Shown here piece by piece: positions 45,192-56,552 of a stretch of DNA of 64,000 bases. The notes under the pieces were generated by a model that did not search any database, was not told where the DNA came from, and worked only from the letters and a program-made list of their open reading frames with translations. Position numbers and translations under genes: made by a program. How positions within the stretch are numbered: position 1 is the first letter of the stretch; every line of letters starts with the position of its first letter. The stretch comes from Hyposmocoma kahamanoa (Eukaryota > Arthropoda > Insecta > Lepidoptera > Cosmopterigidae). The stretch covers positions 3,986,828 to 4,050,827 of the forward strand of contig NW_020653750.1 of NCBI RefSeq assembly GCF_003589595.1. Direction: 5' to 3'.

Positions 45192-46317
45192 CAGTGTTGC
45201 CATATGCACCGTAATTAGGGTAAATGCACCGTATTCAGCACTTTACCACCTACCGTCGACACATGACAACAGTGACAAAATGTACCGTAATATGCAGGAG
45301 TTGGATTTTTTTGTATGCGAGATCGGTGTATGCGGTTAGTTTAATAATAACCTGCCCCTTTAAGGAAATCTTTTGATGCAGCAGTCTGTCCAAAGGCATA
45401 GACAAATATGCGTCAATTTTAAGCCTAACGAGGAAGTGTTGAAAAGATTAAATCAAATCGTTTATAAAAATTGAAAGATTGTATTTGATAATAGTTGTTT
45501 TATAAAAAGGATGAGATTTAGACTAATTTTTACCAAGGTATTTGTCTCCTCATTTTTGTAAATGTTTAGATTTAATTTTTTTCTTATTATAATTGTAATT
45601 TTCCTTTGTAAGTAGTAAAAAGTAAATTATTTACTTAAGTAGGTATAAGATAAAGTAAGGTAATTCACTGTCATAAAAGGTTACTCTTACAAAGTTAGAC
45701 TATTGAAAGTATAATAAATGAATAATACCTATACCATAATTACACTGTTATTTTTTAACCGACTTCAAAAAAGGAGGAGGTTCTCAATTCGACTGTATGT
45801 TCTGTTTTTTTTCTTTTTGTATGTATATTACGCGATAACTCCGGTATTTGTGAACCGATTTTCATGATTCTTTGTTTGTTGGAAAGGGGGTACTTCCATA
45901 GTGGTCCCATTTCATTTTGAAGAAAACCATCCACCTCAAAGGGTGGCTGTTCACGCATGAAGATTCATTTTTATAAATAGCGCCTAACTTTAATTTAGGA
46001 GCAATTACTTTTAGCAATTATTTAATTGATTTTGCTATTTTTCCAATTCAAGGCGTTTTTCTCTCAATATACTTTGAGTAGTGTCGTAGTGAGAACCTAT
46101 TTTTATTATATCCAGTATCAAGTCCTGTATAGTGGCGAACTAGGGGATATTTCAATGAAACTTAGCAAATAGACGTAATTCCACGTACTTTTGAGGTCGG
46201 TTTTTTTAGTACTTTGTACTGAGATTATTTCCGGGGCCAATCACCGTAATTTCTTAGGATCTACCGTATTTTAAGAGCACAATCACCGTCGACCAGATTT
46301 TGGACATGGCAACACTG
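45192..46317. mobile_element. Non-autonomous hAT-type element with perfect 8-bp target duplication
   Basis: Ends are CAGTGTTGCCA and TGGCAACACTG, perfect 11-base inverted repeats, flanked by GTTTTAGC at 45184-45191 and 46318-46325. CAGTG-type termini and 8-bp duplications are the hAT hallmark. ACCGTA words recur just inside both ends (subterminal repeats). No transposase; 1,126 bp. A repeat C copy is nested at 45757-46203. Confidence 0.88.
45757..46203 (-). repeat. Repeat C, copy 3, nested in the hAT-type element
   Basis: Starts AACCGACTTCAAAAAAGGAG and ends TACTTTTGAGGTCGGTT, so it is the reverse orientation of copies 1 and 4. It contains GCGATAACTCCGG and GAACCGATTTTCATGATTC. Confidence 0.8.
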
Positions 46318-46342
46318 GTTTTAGCATTTGTTGTCAAACTCA

Positions 46343-46689
46343 GGGCCGTATTCCAGAACTCTACTCAATACTCAAGTCAGAACTAGAGTATTGCAGTGAG
46401 CACTGAAAATCATACTCAAGGCCTTACCATTAGGGTCGTATTTCCAATGCTTGAAATCATACTCAAGTCTGCTCAAGTCCTGACTTGATAATTGAGTAGA
46501 GTTCTGGAATACGACCCTAATGGTCGTATTCTAGAACTCTACTCAATGCTCAAGTCAGGATTTGAGTATGGTTTAAAGCACTCGAAATCATACTCAAGTC
46601 CCTGCCATTATAGTGTCATATTTCCTGTGCTTGTGTTGCCAGTGCAATCCTGACTTGAGCATTGAATAGAGTTCTAGAATACGACCCTT
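46343..46689. mobile_element. Double-hairpin MITE
   Basis: Two hairpins in tandem: arms 46343-46380 with 46480-46517, then 46521-46560 with 46648-46687. All four arms are versions of GTATTCCAGAACTCTACTCA. The whole unit is flanked by AAACTCA (46336-46342 and 46690-46696), so it appears to have inserted as one dimer. It lies 17 bases from the hAT target duplication. Confidence 0.75.
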
Positions 46690-46859
46690 AAACTCACTGC
46701 ACGATTTACACATTACTTACACATTGCTTTTTGCTGTTGATGCACCACATCGCGTTACCCTCTAGGCCAGGAGTTCCCAAACTTATTTTGTTTACTGCCC
46801 ACTTTGAGATAAGACAAACAAACTAGATATGAAACTAAAATGTTACGGGATATTTTTGG

Positions 46860-47290
46860 GCTTATTCAAGGCCTTTGACAGTGTGTCTGTCCCCACCTAA
46901 ATCACAAAACTTGAACACATCGGAATTAGTGGTATACTTGCCCCTCGAGATCTTTCGTGACTACCTTATTAACCGGTCCCAATGTGTAAAAAGTAGATAC
47001 GTTGATTATCTCAAACTTATCAATAGATGCATGTTCCTCAGGGCAGTGTCTTGGGACACACATTGTCCTTGATATATATCAATGAGCTGTGCTTAACATC
47101 GTTGAAAAATTGTAATATGTTTGCATACGCTGGCGATAGCGCATTAGTAGTTTACGATACTATCTGGAAAAAAGCTAGGAGCAAGGCCGAGATATCTTTT
47201 AAGTACGACATGAAATGGTTAGCGTGTATCTTGCACACAAAACTTTGGGCTATTCTTTGCTTGAACAAAATTTTGAAGTAAATGTTACAT
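46860..47290 (+). pseudogene. Short LINE reverse-transcriptase remnant
   Basis: Plus-strand words FKAFDSVSVP, FRDYLINRSQCVK-like, VPQGSVLGHTLSLIYINELC, and FAYAGDSALVVYDTIWKKAR (YADD changed to YAGD). Three frames contribute, so it is strongly decayed; ends are unclear. Confidence 0.7.
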
Positions 47291-47564
47291 TTCATGGTCT
47301 TCCTTTTATTTAAGATGCTATATTAGTTAGAAGAAAACAATTATTGTGTTTGAGGCTTTCGATCAGTATACTAAAATTACAGGTGTTTTTTGCGTCATAC
47401 TCCGGGGCAGAACCACATAAGCTTTAATAAGTTTTTATTTTTTCAAAAATATCTATGAGATATAATATCTATAAAATTCTAGTTTTATTTAAGAAATACC
47501 TATATCATTAGTTTCGTCGTAAATATTCATTCAATGTGGTTGTGCTGCGGACCATTCATAACCT
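47291..47564. other. AT-rich spacer
   Basis: No feature recognised. Confidence 0.4.
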
Positions 47565-48405
47565 ATTTTTTTTTTTTTGTTAATCCGGGGGAATCTGCTT
47601 ACAGATACCCCGGCCCCGCGGGGGCAGAGCAGGGGTTATGTGGGACTGGGCTGAACCCTGAAGGGGAGCAGCCCGACCGCACTAAACCCCCGGAGTGTTC
47701 CTCCTCTCCGCTGTAGATGGGGGTACGGGTACGCTGTTGCACTCGTCCGCGCCCCCACCAGCGGCTGGCCGCGCCCTGCGCAGCCCCTCCCCGAGAAGGG
47801 AGACACGTCGGTCCCCCGACTCCGAATGTAATGTAATGTTCGCCGAACACATGACGAGCCTTCCATCCCGGGCCCCTTTATGCTGAGCAGCGAACTCCCC
47901 CGAGTCCGCTACCCAGGGGCCATGGGGGCCAGGACAGCATCCACTCAACTGTGAAGTTCAGTGGCTGCTCCCCCAGCCCCTGCGGCGGATCTGATGACAG
48001 GCTCCGCCGCAACACCTAACGCGCTTCCGCGCGGACTCTCCGAAGAGAGTCCCTTGGAGCGCCCACCACGGGCCAACCGCCCACATTCGGCCGCGGAGGA
48101 TAGGACGAGCGGCAACGACACACCGACACGTCTCTTCCCCCGCGGCCCCGCCGCCACTGCATCGTCGAAAGCGGTGCAGCCCCGCCAGGGTCGCGGAGGA
48201 CAGGACGAGCGGCAACGACACACCGACACGTCTCTCCCCCCGCGACCCTCCTCCTTGCGCATCCGCGCGGTCCCGCTGACCAGACGAGGCCCGCGCGGAG
48301 CGCCCTCCTCCTCGGGCCAGCCTACCACCATCGGCCGGCCCCGTGGGTTCCTCTTAGCTTCACCGTGGGATGAAATCGACCACGGCTACTAGAGCCCCCC
48401 CGCCC
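47565..48405 (-). mobile_element. GC-rich 3' fragment of a LINE (R1-like by composition)
   Basis: A T-run at 47567-47580 is the poly(A) tail on the minus strand; GC-rich sequence follows to about 48405, where composition changes abruptly. Several frames are open only because of high GC, and none shows RT motifs. A 56-base block with GCGGCAACGACACACCGACA occurs twice (about 48092-48147 and 48192-48246). Class is inferred from composition and tail, not from protein. Confidence 0.5.
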
Positions 48406-48414
48406 CGTCCGTTA

Positions 48415-48707
48415 TTTTCGATGACGTACAAAAACGGCTATGGCAGGCCCATGAAAAAAACACTACACGTTACAATTTGAGACGTAAATTTGCCGAGTTC
48501 AACGTTGGTGACATAGTTATGAAGCGAGCTTACTTCTTAAGTGTCAAGGATAACTGTTTTTCCAAAAAGTTGGCCCCAAAATTCATTAAGGCTAAAATTA
48601 TCACTAAAAAGTCACCCTTAGTTTATGTGTTGCAGGATATATGAACGGTAAAGACCTAGGCACCTGGCACATTAAAGATTTGAAGTTAGTTGGTGTTAAT
48701 AAATAGT
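48415..48707 (+). pseudogene. Ty3/Gypsy-type polyprotein C-terminus (integrase end)
   Basis: Reads VQKRLWQAHEKNTTRYNLRR, FNVGDIVMKRAYFLSV, KLAPKFIKAKIITKKSPLVY, then after a two-base insertion in CAGGATATATGA, MNGKDLGTWHIKDLKLVGVN and a TAG. This is the GPY/F-like C-terminal region of a Gypsy integrase. The rest of pol is absent. Confidence 0.75.
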
Positions 48708-48929
48708 TAAGTTCTTTCTATTTTTCTTTTGCAAAATTATTCCTTCGCGCTCCTTTTCTAACTGAGACAAGTATTTGCAAGGTCCCTAGTACAATAAGCT
48801 AGATACCTATTTTAATGTTGTGTGTAGGAGTCAGTAAACTTAGTATACTGTAATTGTACAGTTTCTGATTTATGTTCGTTGAGCGAGATGTATGAAATAC
48901 TTATGATATTAATGATCGTGTTAAGCAGG

Positions 48930-50935
48930 TTTTTTTTTTTTTTTTAATATATAATAGACACACGCTTGGCCACAATCTCACCTGATGTTAAGCGACGATG
49001 TGACAGACGATGGGACGCGTTTGCCTAAAAAATGCCTATTCACTCTAGCCTTGAATAGCCCCAAATTGTACTTTTCGGGAAATACAGATGCCGCATCACA
49101 TCACGCAGAAGTAGAGCATTCCATTCCTTTGCCGTACGCATCAGAAAGGAGGAGGCAAAGCGCTTAGTGCGAATAGGTGGAATATCAACATAAGAATGGA
49201 GTGCTCCGGACCTTCTAGTCGACCGAAGGAGGAACGGTGAGGGCGGAACCAAATTGAAAAGTTCCTGCGCACACTCCCCGAAATGTATCCGATAGAAAAC
49301 CGACAAGCAGGCTACTTTTCTGCGATGATCGAGATTTTGGAGCTTCGACTCCACAAGAGGATTATTGTTAATAAGTCTCTTTGCTTTACGCTCCACCGAG
49401 TCCAAGGCAGCTAACTGGTATTGGGCAGAGCCGTCCCAAAGGTGGCAGCAGTACTCCATACAGGATCGAACTTGTGCTTTATACAGATTTAAAAGCTGTT
49501 CAGGTGTGAAGTACCGCCTGACCTTGAAAAGTATGCCTAGTTTTCTGGCAGCAGTTTTTGCCAAGCACTCGATGTATCGCCCAAAGTTGAGGTTGGATGA
49601 TAAGTCCAGACCAAGTAGCTCAAGGTGGTCCCTTATCGGCACGGATACACCTCGGAAAGTCGGAGTAAGGTGTAGGGGACTCCGTTTTGATGAGAAAAGA
49701 CACCCCTGTGTTTTTGCCGCATTAAACCTGACCCTGTTAGCATCTCCCCAGTCGGAAGCAGCTTTCAGACTCAGGTTCAACCGGGTGACCATCGCCTCTC
49801 GCTTACACCGGACCTCTTCACTGTTGTCTCGGGCGTCTGGCACATAACTCACCGCCACTGTGCTGTCGTCTGCGTACCCAAAGATACCGGGCATCAGCAG
49901 CAGGTCGTTGATATGCAGCAAGAATAGAGTGGCGGAGAGGACAGATCCCTGAGGTACACCGGCATTTATACCATGAGGAGCAGACGAGTAACCATCTACA
50001 ACTACACGGATTGACCTATCCTTCAGGAAATCGCCTATCCATGTGCAAAAGCCAACAGGAATTCCGTAAGCTGGAAGCTTGTTTAACAGGCTATCATGCG
50101 TCCACGGCGAAAACCATATTGTCGATCACTGAGGAGATCGTTATCTTCGAGGTATCCAAGGAGACGGCTGTTCAATACACGCTCCATAGTCTTACAGAGT
50201 ATGGAGGTGATTGCGATAGGTCGATAATTAGATGGGTCGGCATGGCTACCTTTCTTAGGTACAGGCTGTACATTTGCAAGCTTCCAGGATTTCGGGACTT
50301 GTCCAGAACTCATAGAGAGGCGATACAGGCGAGTCAACACCGGAGACAACTCGGGTGCACAGTTCCGCAGGACAATCGCTGGGACTCCGTCAGGACAATC
50401 GCTGGGATTCCGTCAGGGCCACTGGCTTTGTTGACGTCTAATTTGCGTAAAGCTTTCAACACCTCTTTTTGACGGATAGTGATTTCGGGCATTTCCGAGT
50501 CACATCGAGGTAGTGTAGGTGGTGTTTGCAAAGTAGCGTCAAGACGGGAGTTGGAAGCAAAAAGAGAAACAAAAAGATTTGCTTTCTCTTCAGCGGTATG
50601 AGCCAGCGATCCGTCATCTCTCATTAAAGGCGGAAGGGATGACCTGCAGAAACTCGCTTCGACCGATTTAGCGAGTGACCAGAATGCTTTACTCCCTGAT
50701 GGGTATGAAGCTAACCTGACCCCAATACGACTAATATGGCCGAAGCGAGCTTTCCGTATCGCTTTTTTGCAGGATCTAGCGGCTTTATTAAAGGCTTTCT
50801 TCAGACGGAGGGTTTCCGGTGCTTTGCGATCTCGAGCATCAGCCTAAGCCTGGTACGCAGATTGCTTTAGCGTTTCCGCTGCTACTACTACTGTATTCTC
50901 AATGCGGATTTTATTTATTTTAAGAAAACAATAAA
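48930..50935 (-). mobile_element. Second Jockey-like LINE, 5' truncated and broken
   Basis: Poly(A) appears as a T-run at 48930-48948; the 3' UTR has CACCTGATGTTAAG as in the element at 1-3408. The ORF2 remnant runs 50900-49040. The endonuclease is missing. Closest relative in the window is the intact copy at the left edge. Confidence 0.88.
49040..50900 (-). pseudogene. RT remnant of the second Jockey copy
   Basis: Frames in order: MRDDGSLAHTAEEKANLF with KALRKLDVNKASGPDGIPAI (50624-50420), a 23-base tandem duplication at about 50372-50420 that shifts the frame, MSPVLTRLYRLSMSSGQVPK, NYRPIAITSILCKTMERVLN and QYGFRRGR, then a deletion that joins QYGFRRGR to HDSLLNKLPAYG and removes the catalytic FDRVW segment, AGVPQGSVLS and FGYADDSTVAVS, and a long open C-terminal part to 49040. 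Confidence 0.88.
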
Positions 50936-50950
50936 ATCCTTCACTGCGCG

Positions 50951-51900
50951 CGGGGGTATTGTAACGTAGTAAATTAATAATATTTTATTTATTTTATTTA
51001 GGATGTATTCGGAAGAGTCCCGTGTCCAACAGTGGAACGTATACTTAGAGATATCGAACGAGGAATGCGCGCAAGCCATTTTTTATAGGCGACAACTGGT
51101 TCGGTTCCTCGCCCCCTTTGCGGGGTATCAGGCAAGCCGCTGTCCCGCTACCGCTTGGACGACGGCTCACTCCAAAATCTATCTTGAAGAGAGACGCACG
51201 CGCATTTTCTTCTAATAGCGATTTCCGCAAAGTTAATTTTTTTTTGTAATTTAAAGTATTTAAATCGTTTGTGTTTTATACCCACTTGTTTGGTAAGTGT
51301 TGAACACGTAACTTTCTTTTACCTATATTATGCCTTCTTGTAACGCCTATTTAAATTGTAGTCGTAACGGTTTTTTTTGATTTTGTAATGTTTGTCTATT
51401 TTTTGTAATTTGAAATGCTTTGGAATTTCCATGTTACTCCGTTCTGATTGTGACAATTACGCAACACTGCATTCATAACATGGTGCTTTTCCCCACCTCT
51501 TTGTTCACTGCCGTTGTCACAATCAGGGGAGCAAACCGTGGACAGTGCTAACTGGACCAATGGGTATTCCAGAGTCCGAGGTTCCGGTACCTTATTACCG
51601 TTCTCCTCGTCGGCTGGCCTGAGCCCAGAGAGCGACACCGTGCCCCGGACATCTATTCGGCGCGGCGGACACTCTCAACCCGCACCCCCGGACTTCATTT
51701 CGGCGGACGGATCCGGTCCTGTCCTGGTTACTTCAACCCCGGACGTTACTTCGGCGGAACAGCCAGGGGAGTACCAGCTGCTGGTCGTAGGAAGGCAAAA
51801 GTTCAGTGAATAACCGTTGGGTTTTAAAATAACGAACCGCGCCCAAATAAATTTTGTTTACAAGGGTATTCCTTCTTTTATTTAGAGGCCCCCCGTAACA
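50951..51900 (+). mobile_element. LTR-like segment, possibly the 3' LTR of the Gypsy fragment
   Basis: A G-rich tract (GCGCGGGGGTAT, possible polypurine tract) is followed by TGTAACG at 50960; the segment ends CCCCCCGTAACA at 51900, giving TG...CA ends about 941 bp apart, with AAATAAA near 51846. No target duplication is evident, consistent with loss of the other LTR. The link with the integrase end at 48707, with the Jockey copy inserted between, is inference. An ORF at 51514-51813 has no recognisable product. Confidence 0.35.
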
Positions 51901-52647
51901 CACTATTTAGTGGTAGACCTCCTGGATCCTTTACATTGACAAAGGTGGTATGTATGTATGAATGTACAAACGCGTTCTGTATGAGTCATCCCTTCAAATA
52001 AGGTACACAAAGAAGGCGTGAACCCGTGACCGCCTCCTACTTGGAAAATTCTTTACATGCATTATAGACGCGAATGAAAAACACGTGCAAAAAAATTACA
52101 CCCATACTTTTTTGAGAAACATTTATTTAATTGGAATATAATGTATGGAAACGACAAGATATTGTATAATGTTTGGCATCAGTATAGCACCGAAACAGAT
52201 TACCACAGCATTAAATATTGGTCCTAGCAGACTTGACTGAACTTAGAATAAACTTCAAAGTTTTTAATTACTGACTCTTGATTATGAATTATGATAATCT
52301 CTAGACATGTGTCTCACAGAGACATAAACGTATGATATTTATATAATACTTATTGACATATACTATCTGTGCACAAAGTGATATGTTGTTAATTAATTAT
52401 TTCTAGCAATTTAAAAAGCAACTAAAAATTTAGTGCAAATATATGTATACAAATTTGCTTTGTAAATCATCAAAATTGATTTTAAATATTATTATAAATG
52501 GTCTATAAAAGACGTGCAGCTTATTTTACTATTGGACTATTGCACACCATGCTAGAGTACAACAAACACTTTATAAATATCAAATAACATCTCAATCTAA
52601 CAAAGGAAACTTAACTAGGTAGTGAATATCAATTGAAAAATAAAGCA
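51901..52647 (-). other. 3' flank and probable 3' UTR of UMPS
   Basis: AT-rich; an AATAAA on the minus strand at 52122-52127 is a candidate poly(A) signal about 520 bases after the stop. Nothing else recognised. Confidence 0.5.
52122..52127 (-). terminator. Candidate poly(A) signal (AATAAA) of UMPS
   Basis: TTTATT on the plus strand. It is the first full AATAAA hexamer I found downstream, but a variant signal closer to the stop could be used. Confidence 0.4.
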
Positions 52648-55097
52648 TTACTCTATTTTTCCTGATACTCTTTTCAAATAACATTTCCAGAGAGTATCTT
52701 TGTAGATGACAACTTGAGCTTCTGGACTTTTTGCTGTAACTATACCTCTCCCTACCACAATAACATCAGCACCATTGTCCAGGACCACCTTCTCTGGAGT
52801 ATTATACACTTGACCCATGTCATCCTTAGTGCTTTCTAGTTGAACACCAGGTGTGAGCTGGATAAGACCTGGATCACTGAATGTTTCCTTCTTTTGGCAG
52901 ACAAAGCCGGTTATCAAGTCTGGATATTTTTCTGCCATTTTAACTGATGCTTCAGTATAATCTGGACTAATAAGGTTACCCTGCAATTAAAACAAAAAAG
53001 CTGTATTACAGTTTGATATTTATAATTACATATGTTACTGATGATTGAAAAAATATATATTTAGGAAAGACAAAATATTTATTACCTCACAGCTCATTTC
53101 AGCCAGTAAGAACACACCTCTATTGACACCATTCACACAGCCGTTAAGGGCTTTTAAAATTCCTTCACCAGGTAATGAATGTGCAGTCACACAATCTGCC
53201 CATTCACTAATCTTGTACAAGCCTTTCAAATATTGCAAAGAAACTGTATTACCAATGTCAGCAAATTTCCTATCCTCTAGTATTAAGAAGTTGAAACGGT
53301 CAGCAAGTTGCTTAAGCTGCCTCAAAAAAACATCAGTAAAATCTTCGATAATATCAATGTGCGTTTTTACTAAGCAAACATGCTCCCCAACTTTCTCTAA
53401 TAAATCAAGTATCTTTGTAGAAGAAGTCAAGTCAACGGATAGGCATAAGTTGGACTTTTTTGTGGCCATTATGGTAAAAAGTCGTTTGGCAATTTGACTA
53501 GTTGCAAGCTCAGCTCGTTTTTCGTATGGAAGCAATATGCGGTTCACTGTAGATTCTGAAATACAACATATATTTAATATTTACAGTCAACATTTATTAT
53601 TGATTTATGGATTATGGTTCATAACCACTTCTTGAAGTTACCATTTCTTTAAATGCTACTTCTACAAAAAAACACTTCTTGAAATGGCTACTTCTTGCAT
53701 TGACTACTTTTACAATTCAATATGTTTCGGCTTCAGATTAGGAACACTACCACAAGTTTGACCATGGACCTTTAAGTATATATATTAGATATTGCTTATT
53801 ATTGCCCTGGAGGGTAAAGTCCCTCCATCCATTGCAAAAAGGATTTTGAAACCATTTCATAAAAACAGGTGAATAAAACATTTCAAACATTTCATTTTCA
53901 TTTTTAGTTTAGATAAATGTCTGGGCATGGTCCTAAATTGGCAAAAGGGCTTAAAAATAGTAAAAAACCAATTTATAATTAAAAAATTAAATGGTCATTT
54001 CAAGAAGTGGTCAGTTCAAGAAATGGTCAATTTGAAAAGTGGTCCTTTTTAACTGTTGTCATTTCTCATTGTGGCCCTAAACCGTCGAGGCCAATGACCA
54101 CGGGATTCCATCCTTGTTACTCTTCCAACTAAGCTACAGGTCGAGTTTAACAAGCTGTCGAAATTCTTCGATGTATCTGTTATAGATGTTCACATTAAGT
54201 TTTTCACCTTTCGTTGCCGTAAATCAATATTCTGATCATAATTAAGATAACAAAAGCAAAACCTAATATCTATTTTGAAAAGCCTTAAATTATATTTATA
54301 TTTGGTTCAACATGTAACTCTCAATCACAATTTTTAACAAAATATTAAATTTTGAGTTTTAATACATACCAGTAGGTGGAGCTTGGGTGCCTTTCAAGTA
54401 ATCTTGTACTTTAACAGCAGTGTCATTAGTGATCTTGCCATGGCCTAATAAGATTTCAATAAACTTTGTCATTGTAAACAAAGATTTCATGTGTACTTTA
54501 TTTGCCTCAAGATTTTGACGTCCACCTTGCTCTCTATCAAGAATAATTACAGCTTCAGTAGCTATGAGACCTTCTTTATGTAAGTCTTTTACAGTTTCTA
54601 AAATACTTGACCCAGATGTGACTACATCTTCAATTATGAGACACTTTTGACCAGGTTTGTAGTGACCTTCTATCATTTTTTTAGTACCATACCCTTTAGC
54701 CTCTTTTCGCCTCATTAGCATTGGTATTTTTGCCTGAATGCTAAGAAGTGTAGCAATTGGTAATGCAGTGTATGGGACACCACAAAGGTGGTCACATTTT
54801 GCATCCTTGACTACAATATCGTACAGGAGTGTAGTTATCAATACCTGAAAATTTATACCTATTAATAATGAAAAAATCATACATTGACCCAGGATCGGGT
54901 AACTCAAGTTGATAGAATATCTAAATTATTACACAATGCCAAACATTTACCATTATGTCAGGATAACTAACAATGACCCTCAAGTCAAAGTACACCGGTG
55001 TATTTATCCCGCTTTTTGTTATAAAATCACCAAACTTCACAGCATCTACGCTGAATAATTGTAACGCCAGTTTTTCAAGTTTGTTATTGTAATCCAT
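52648..55097 (-). CDS. UMPS: Uridine 5'-monophosphate synthase (OPRT-ODC), 4 exons, complete
   Basis: Bifunctional enzyme for the last two steps of UMP synthesis: orotate plus PRPP to OMP, then decarboxylation to UMP, in the cytosol. Exon 1 54951-55097, exon 2 54370-54844, exon 3 53086-53555, exon 4 52648-52980; phases 0, 1 and 0 all fit and give 474 residues (human 480). The N-terminal OPRT has [47 protein letters not shown] and the PRPP loop [13 protein letters not shown] (about 118-130). The C-terminal decarboxylase has [21 protein letters not shown], the catalytic [11 protein letters not shown] (about 302-312) and [12 protein letters not shown] near the end. The start ATG is the first in the frame. 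It lies head-to-head with the zinc-finger gene. Confidence 0.96.
53556..54369 (-). other. UMPS intron 2 with inverted repeat and a SINE head
   Basis: CCACTTCTTGAAGTTACCAT (53625) and CATTTCAAGAAGTGGTC (53997) are opposite-orientation versions of one word, each recurring nearby, suggesting a small TIR element at about 53622-54050. At 54075-54150 the minus strand has TAGCTTAGTTGGAAGAGT with GGAATCCCGTGGTCAT, a tRNA-like A-box region of another SINE. Confidence 0.55.
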
Positions 55098-55499
55098 AGC
55101 GAAATAAATATAACTTTACTTAAAAAGAGAAAAAACACGTGCGTAACGCGCAAAATTCAAGAACACAATAATTAATTAATTGTCAGACATATTGCTCACT
55201 ACATTTTGAAAAAAAAAAGAAACCTAGTTATGTTTTATTTCTTTTACTGTTGACAAATTGTGCAGATGTGAACTGTTTTAACCGCAAATAATCATTCAAT
55301 CTTTTGGCACTGTCAAATTATTCGGTTAATCATTCTATTCAAAATTAATCACTCATTCATTCTATCCAGTCACATTCGGAGTTTTGTTAGAGGGAGCATG
55401 TCGCGTTTATTGTTGGGGAGTGTTTGATTTACTCAGATAAAAAGTGAAAATACTTTACATTATATGTTTTAAATTGTAGTTTATTGGATTCATTTTATG
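55098..55499. promoter_or_regulatory. Shared UMPS / zinc-finger gene promoter region and 5' noncoding exon
   Basis: UMPS starts at 55097 on the minus strand. On the plus strand a strong donor ATG|GTAAGT lies at 55499/55500, matching an acceptor TTCCTTACAG at 56529-56538 just before the zinc-finger ATG. The exon ending at 55499 is therefore probably the 5' noncoding exon of that gene. No TATA box is clear; transcription start sites are not determined. Confidence 0.55.
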
Positions 55500-56538
55500 G
55501 TAAGTAATCTGAGCCATACTTGTTGTAGGTCTTTTAATGAACTTTTAGTTACAAAGCCACTTTTTTCGGAAACTTTTTCGCGCCGGAATATGAAAACAAA
55601 TACACAATACAGGTTTTATTTAGATATTTTCTAAGTAGGTATTGTATGTACATTAGTAATCGTGCAGCAGCAAGCAGAGCCTATTATTATTACATTTTAT
55701 AAATCGTATTTGGGACCCAGGTAGAGGATTTTGAATCGATGTAAGGGTAAGGTAAGCCCACCCTCCTATCGGTCCGAAGTGGGGTCCCCTCCCGTGTATA
55801 GGGGAAGTTAGGGTAGACAAAGGGTAGTCACCCCTATTGCGTAGGGGAGCCTGGGCCTTGGGCGATATCCGTTGGAAGGATGGGAGGGGAAGGGATCACT
55901 ATTTCAAGTTCGGTTTTTTTTGGCCCCTTGTCTCTTTGGTAACGGCTTGTGCGAGTGTGGGAAAGTTTTTGTAAAGAAATCTTGTAAGTGCTTTTTGTGC
56001 CTTTGATACTTTTTATTTATTTTAAATTCTGTTTAATTTTAAGATAATCCTTCCTACTATATTCTCTGTTTACAATTTTTATTTATTTATTACACTTTTA
56101 AATGCAGGTGCCTCCATTGTTATAATATTGTATATTAATGAATTTCTTTTATAAATAACTATCAAATATCTGCCTACTTGTGTAACGTAAACACTGCACA
56201 ATATTTACGTACATAATTGTTACCCAATCGTTGCAGCATTTCTAAAAGTACCGAATATACCTACGAGTATTCCAACCTAAACAATCCGTTATTTGTCTCT
56301 TATTTACGAAACTTACAATTCAATATTCAATACTTTGGAAAATTATTTTTACTTTTTCTCGGTACTATTTTTTTCTTTTTTACATAACAGCTTAATAAAA
56401 GACACACCCAACCATTAATAAATGTTTACGTTAATATATTCTGAGTCGAAGAAAATTAAATGAATTACCCATGTGTACCTACCTACACCTTACACAACAA
56501 CATTAGACCATAGTACGCCAACAGGAATTTCCTTACAG
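55500..56538 (+). other. First intron of the zinc-finger gene
   Basis: Contains a GC-rich block at 55740-55915 (AGCCCACCCTCCTATCGG and similar) that resembles a repeat but has no partner in the window. Otherwise AT-rich. Confidence 0.5.
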
Positions 56539-56552
56539 AAAACATAAACTCG

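Noticed and set aside
47599..48392. Several overlapping GC-rich ORFs on both strands
   Set aside because: High GC removes stop codons; no motif, and the tail and repeats mark this as LINE 3' sequence.
51514..51813. 99-codon ORF with Ser/Pro-rich product
   Set aside because: It lies within the LTR-like segment, has no recognisable domain and no splice context.
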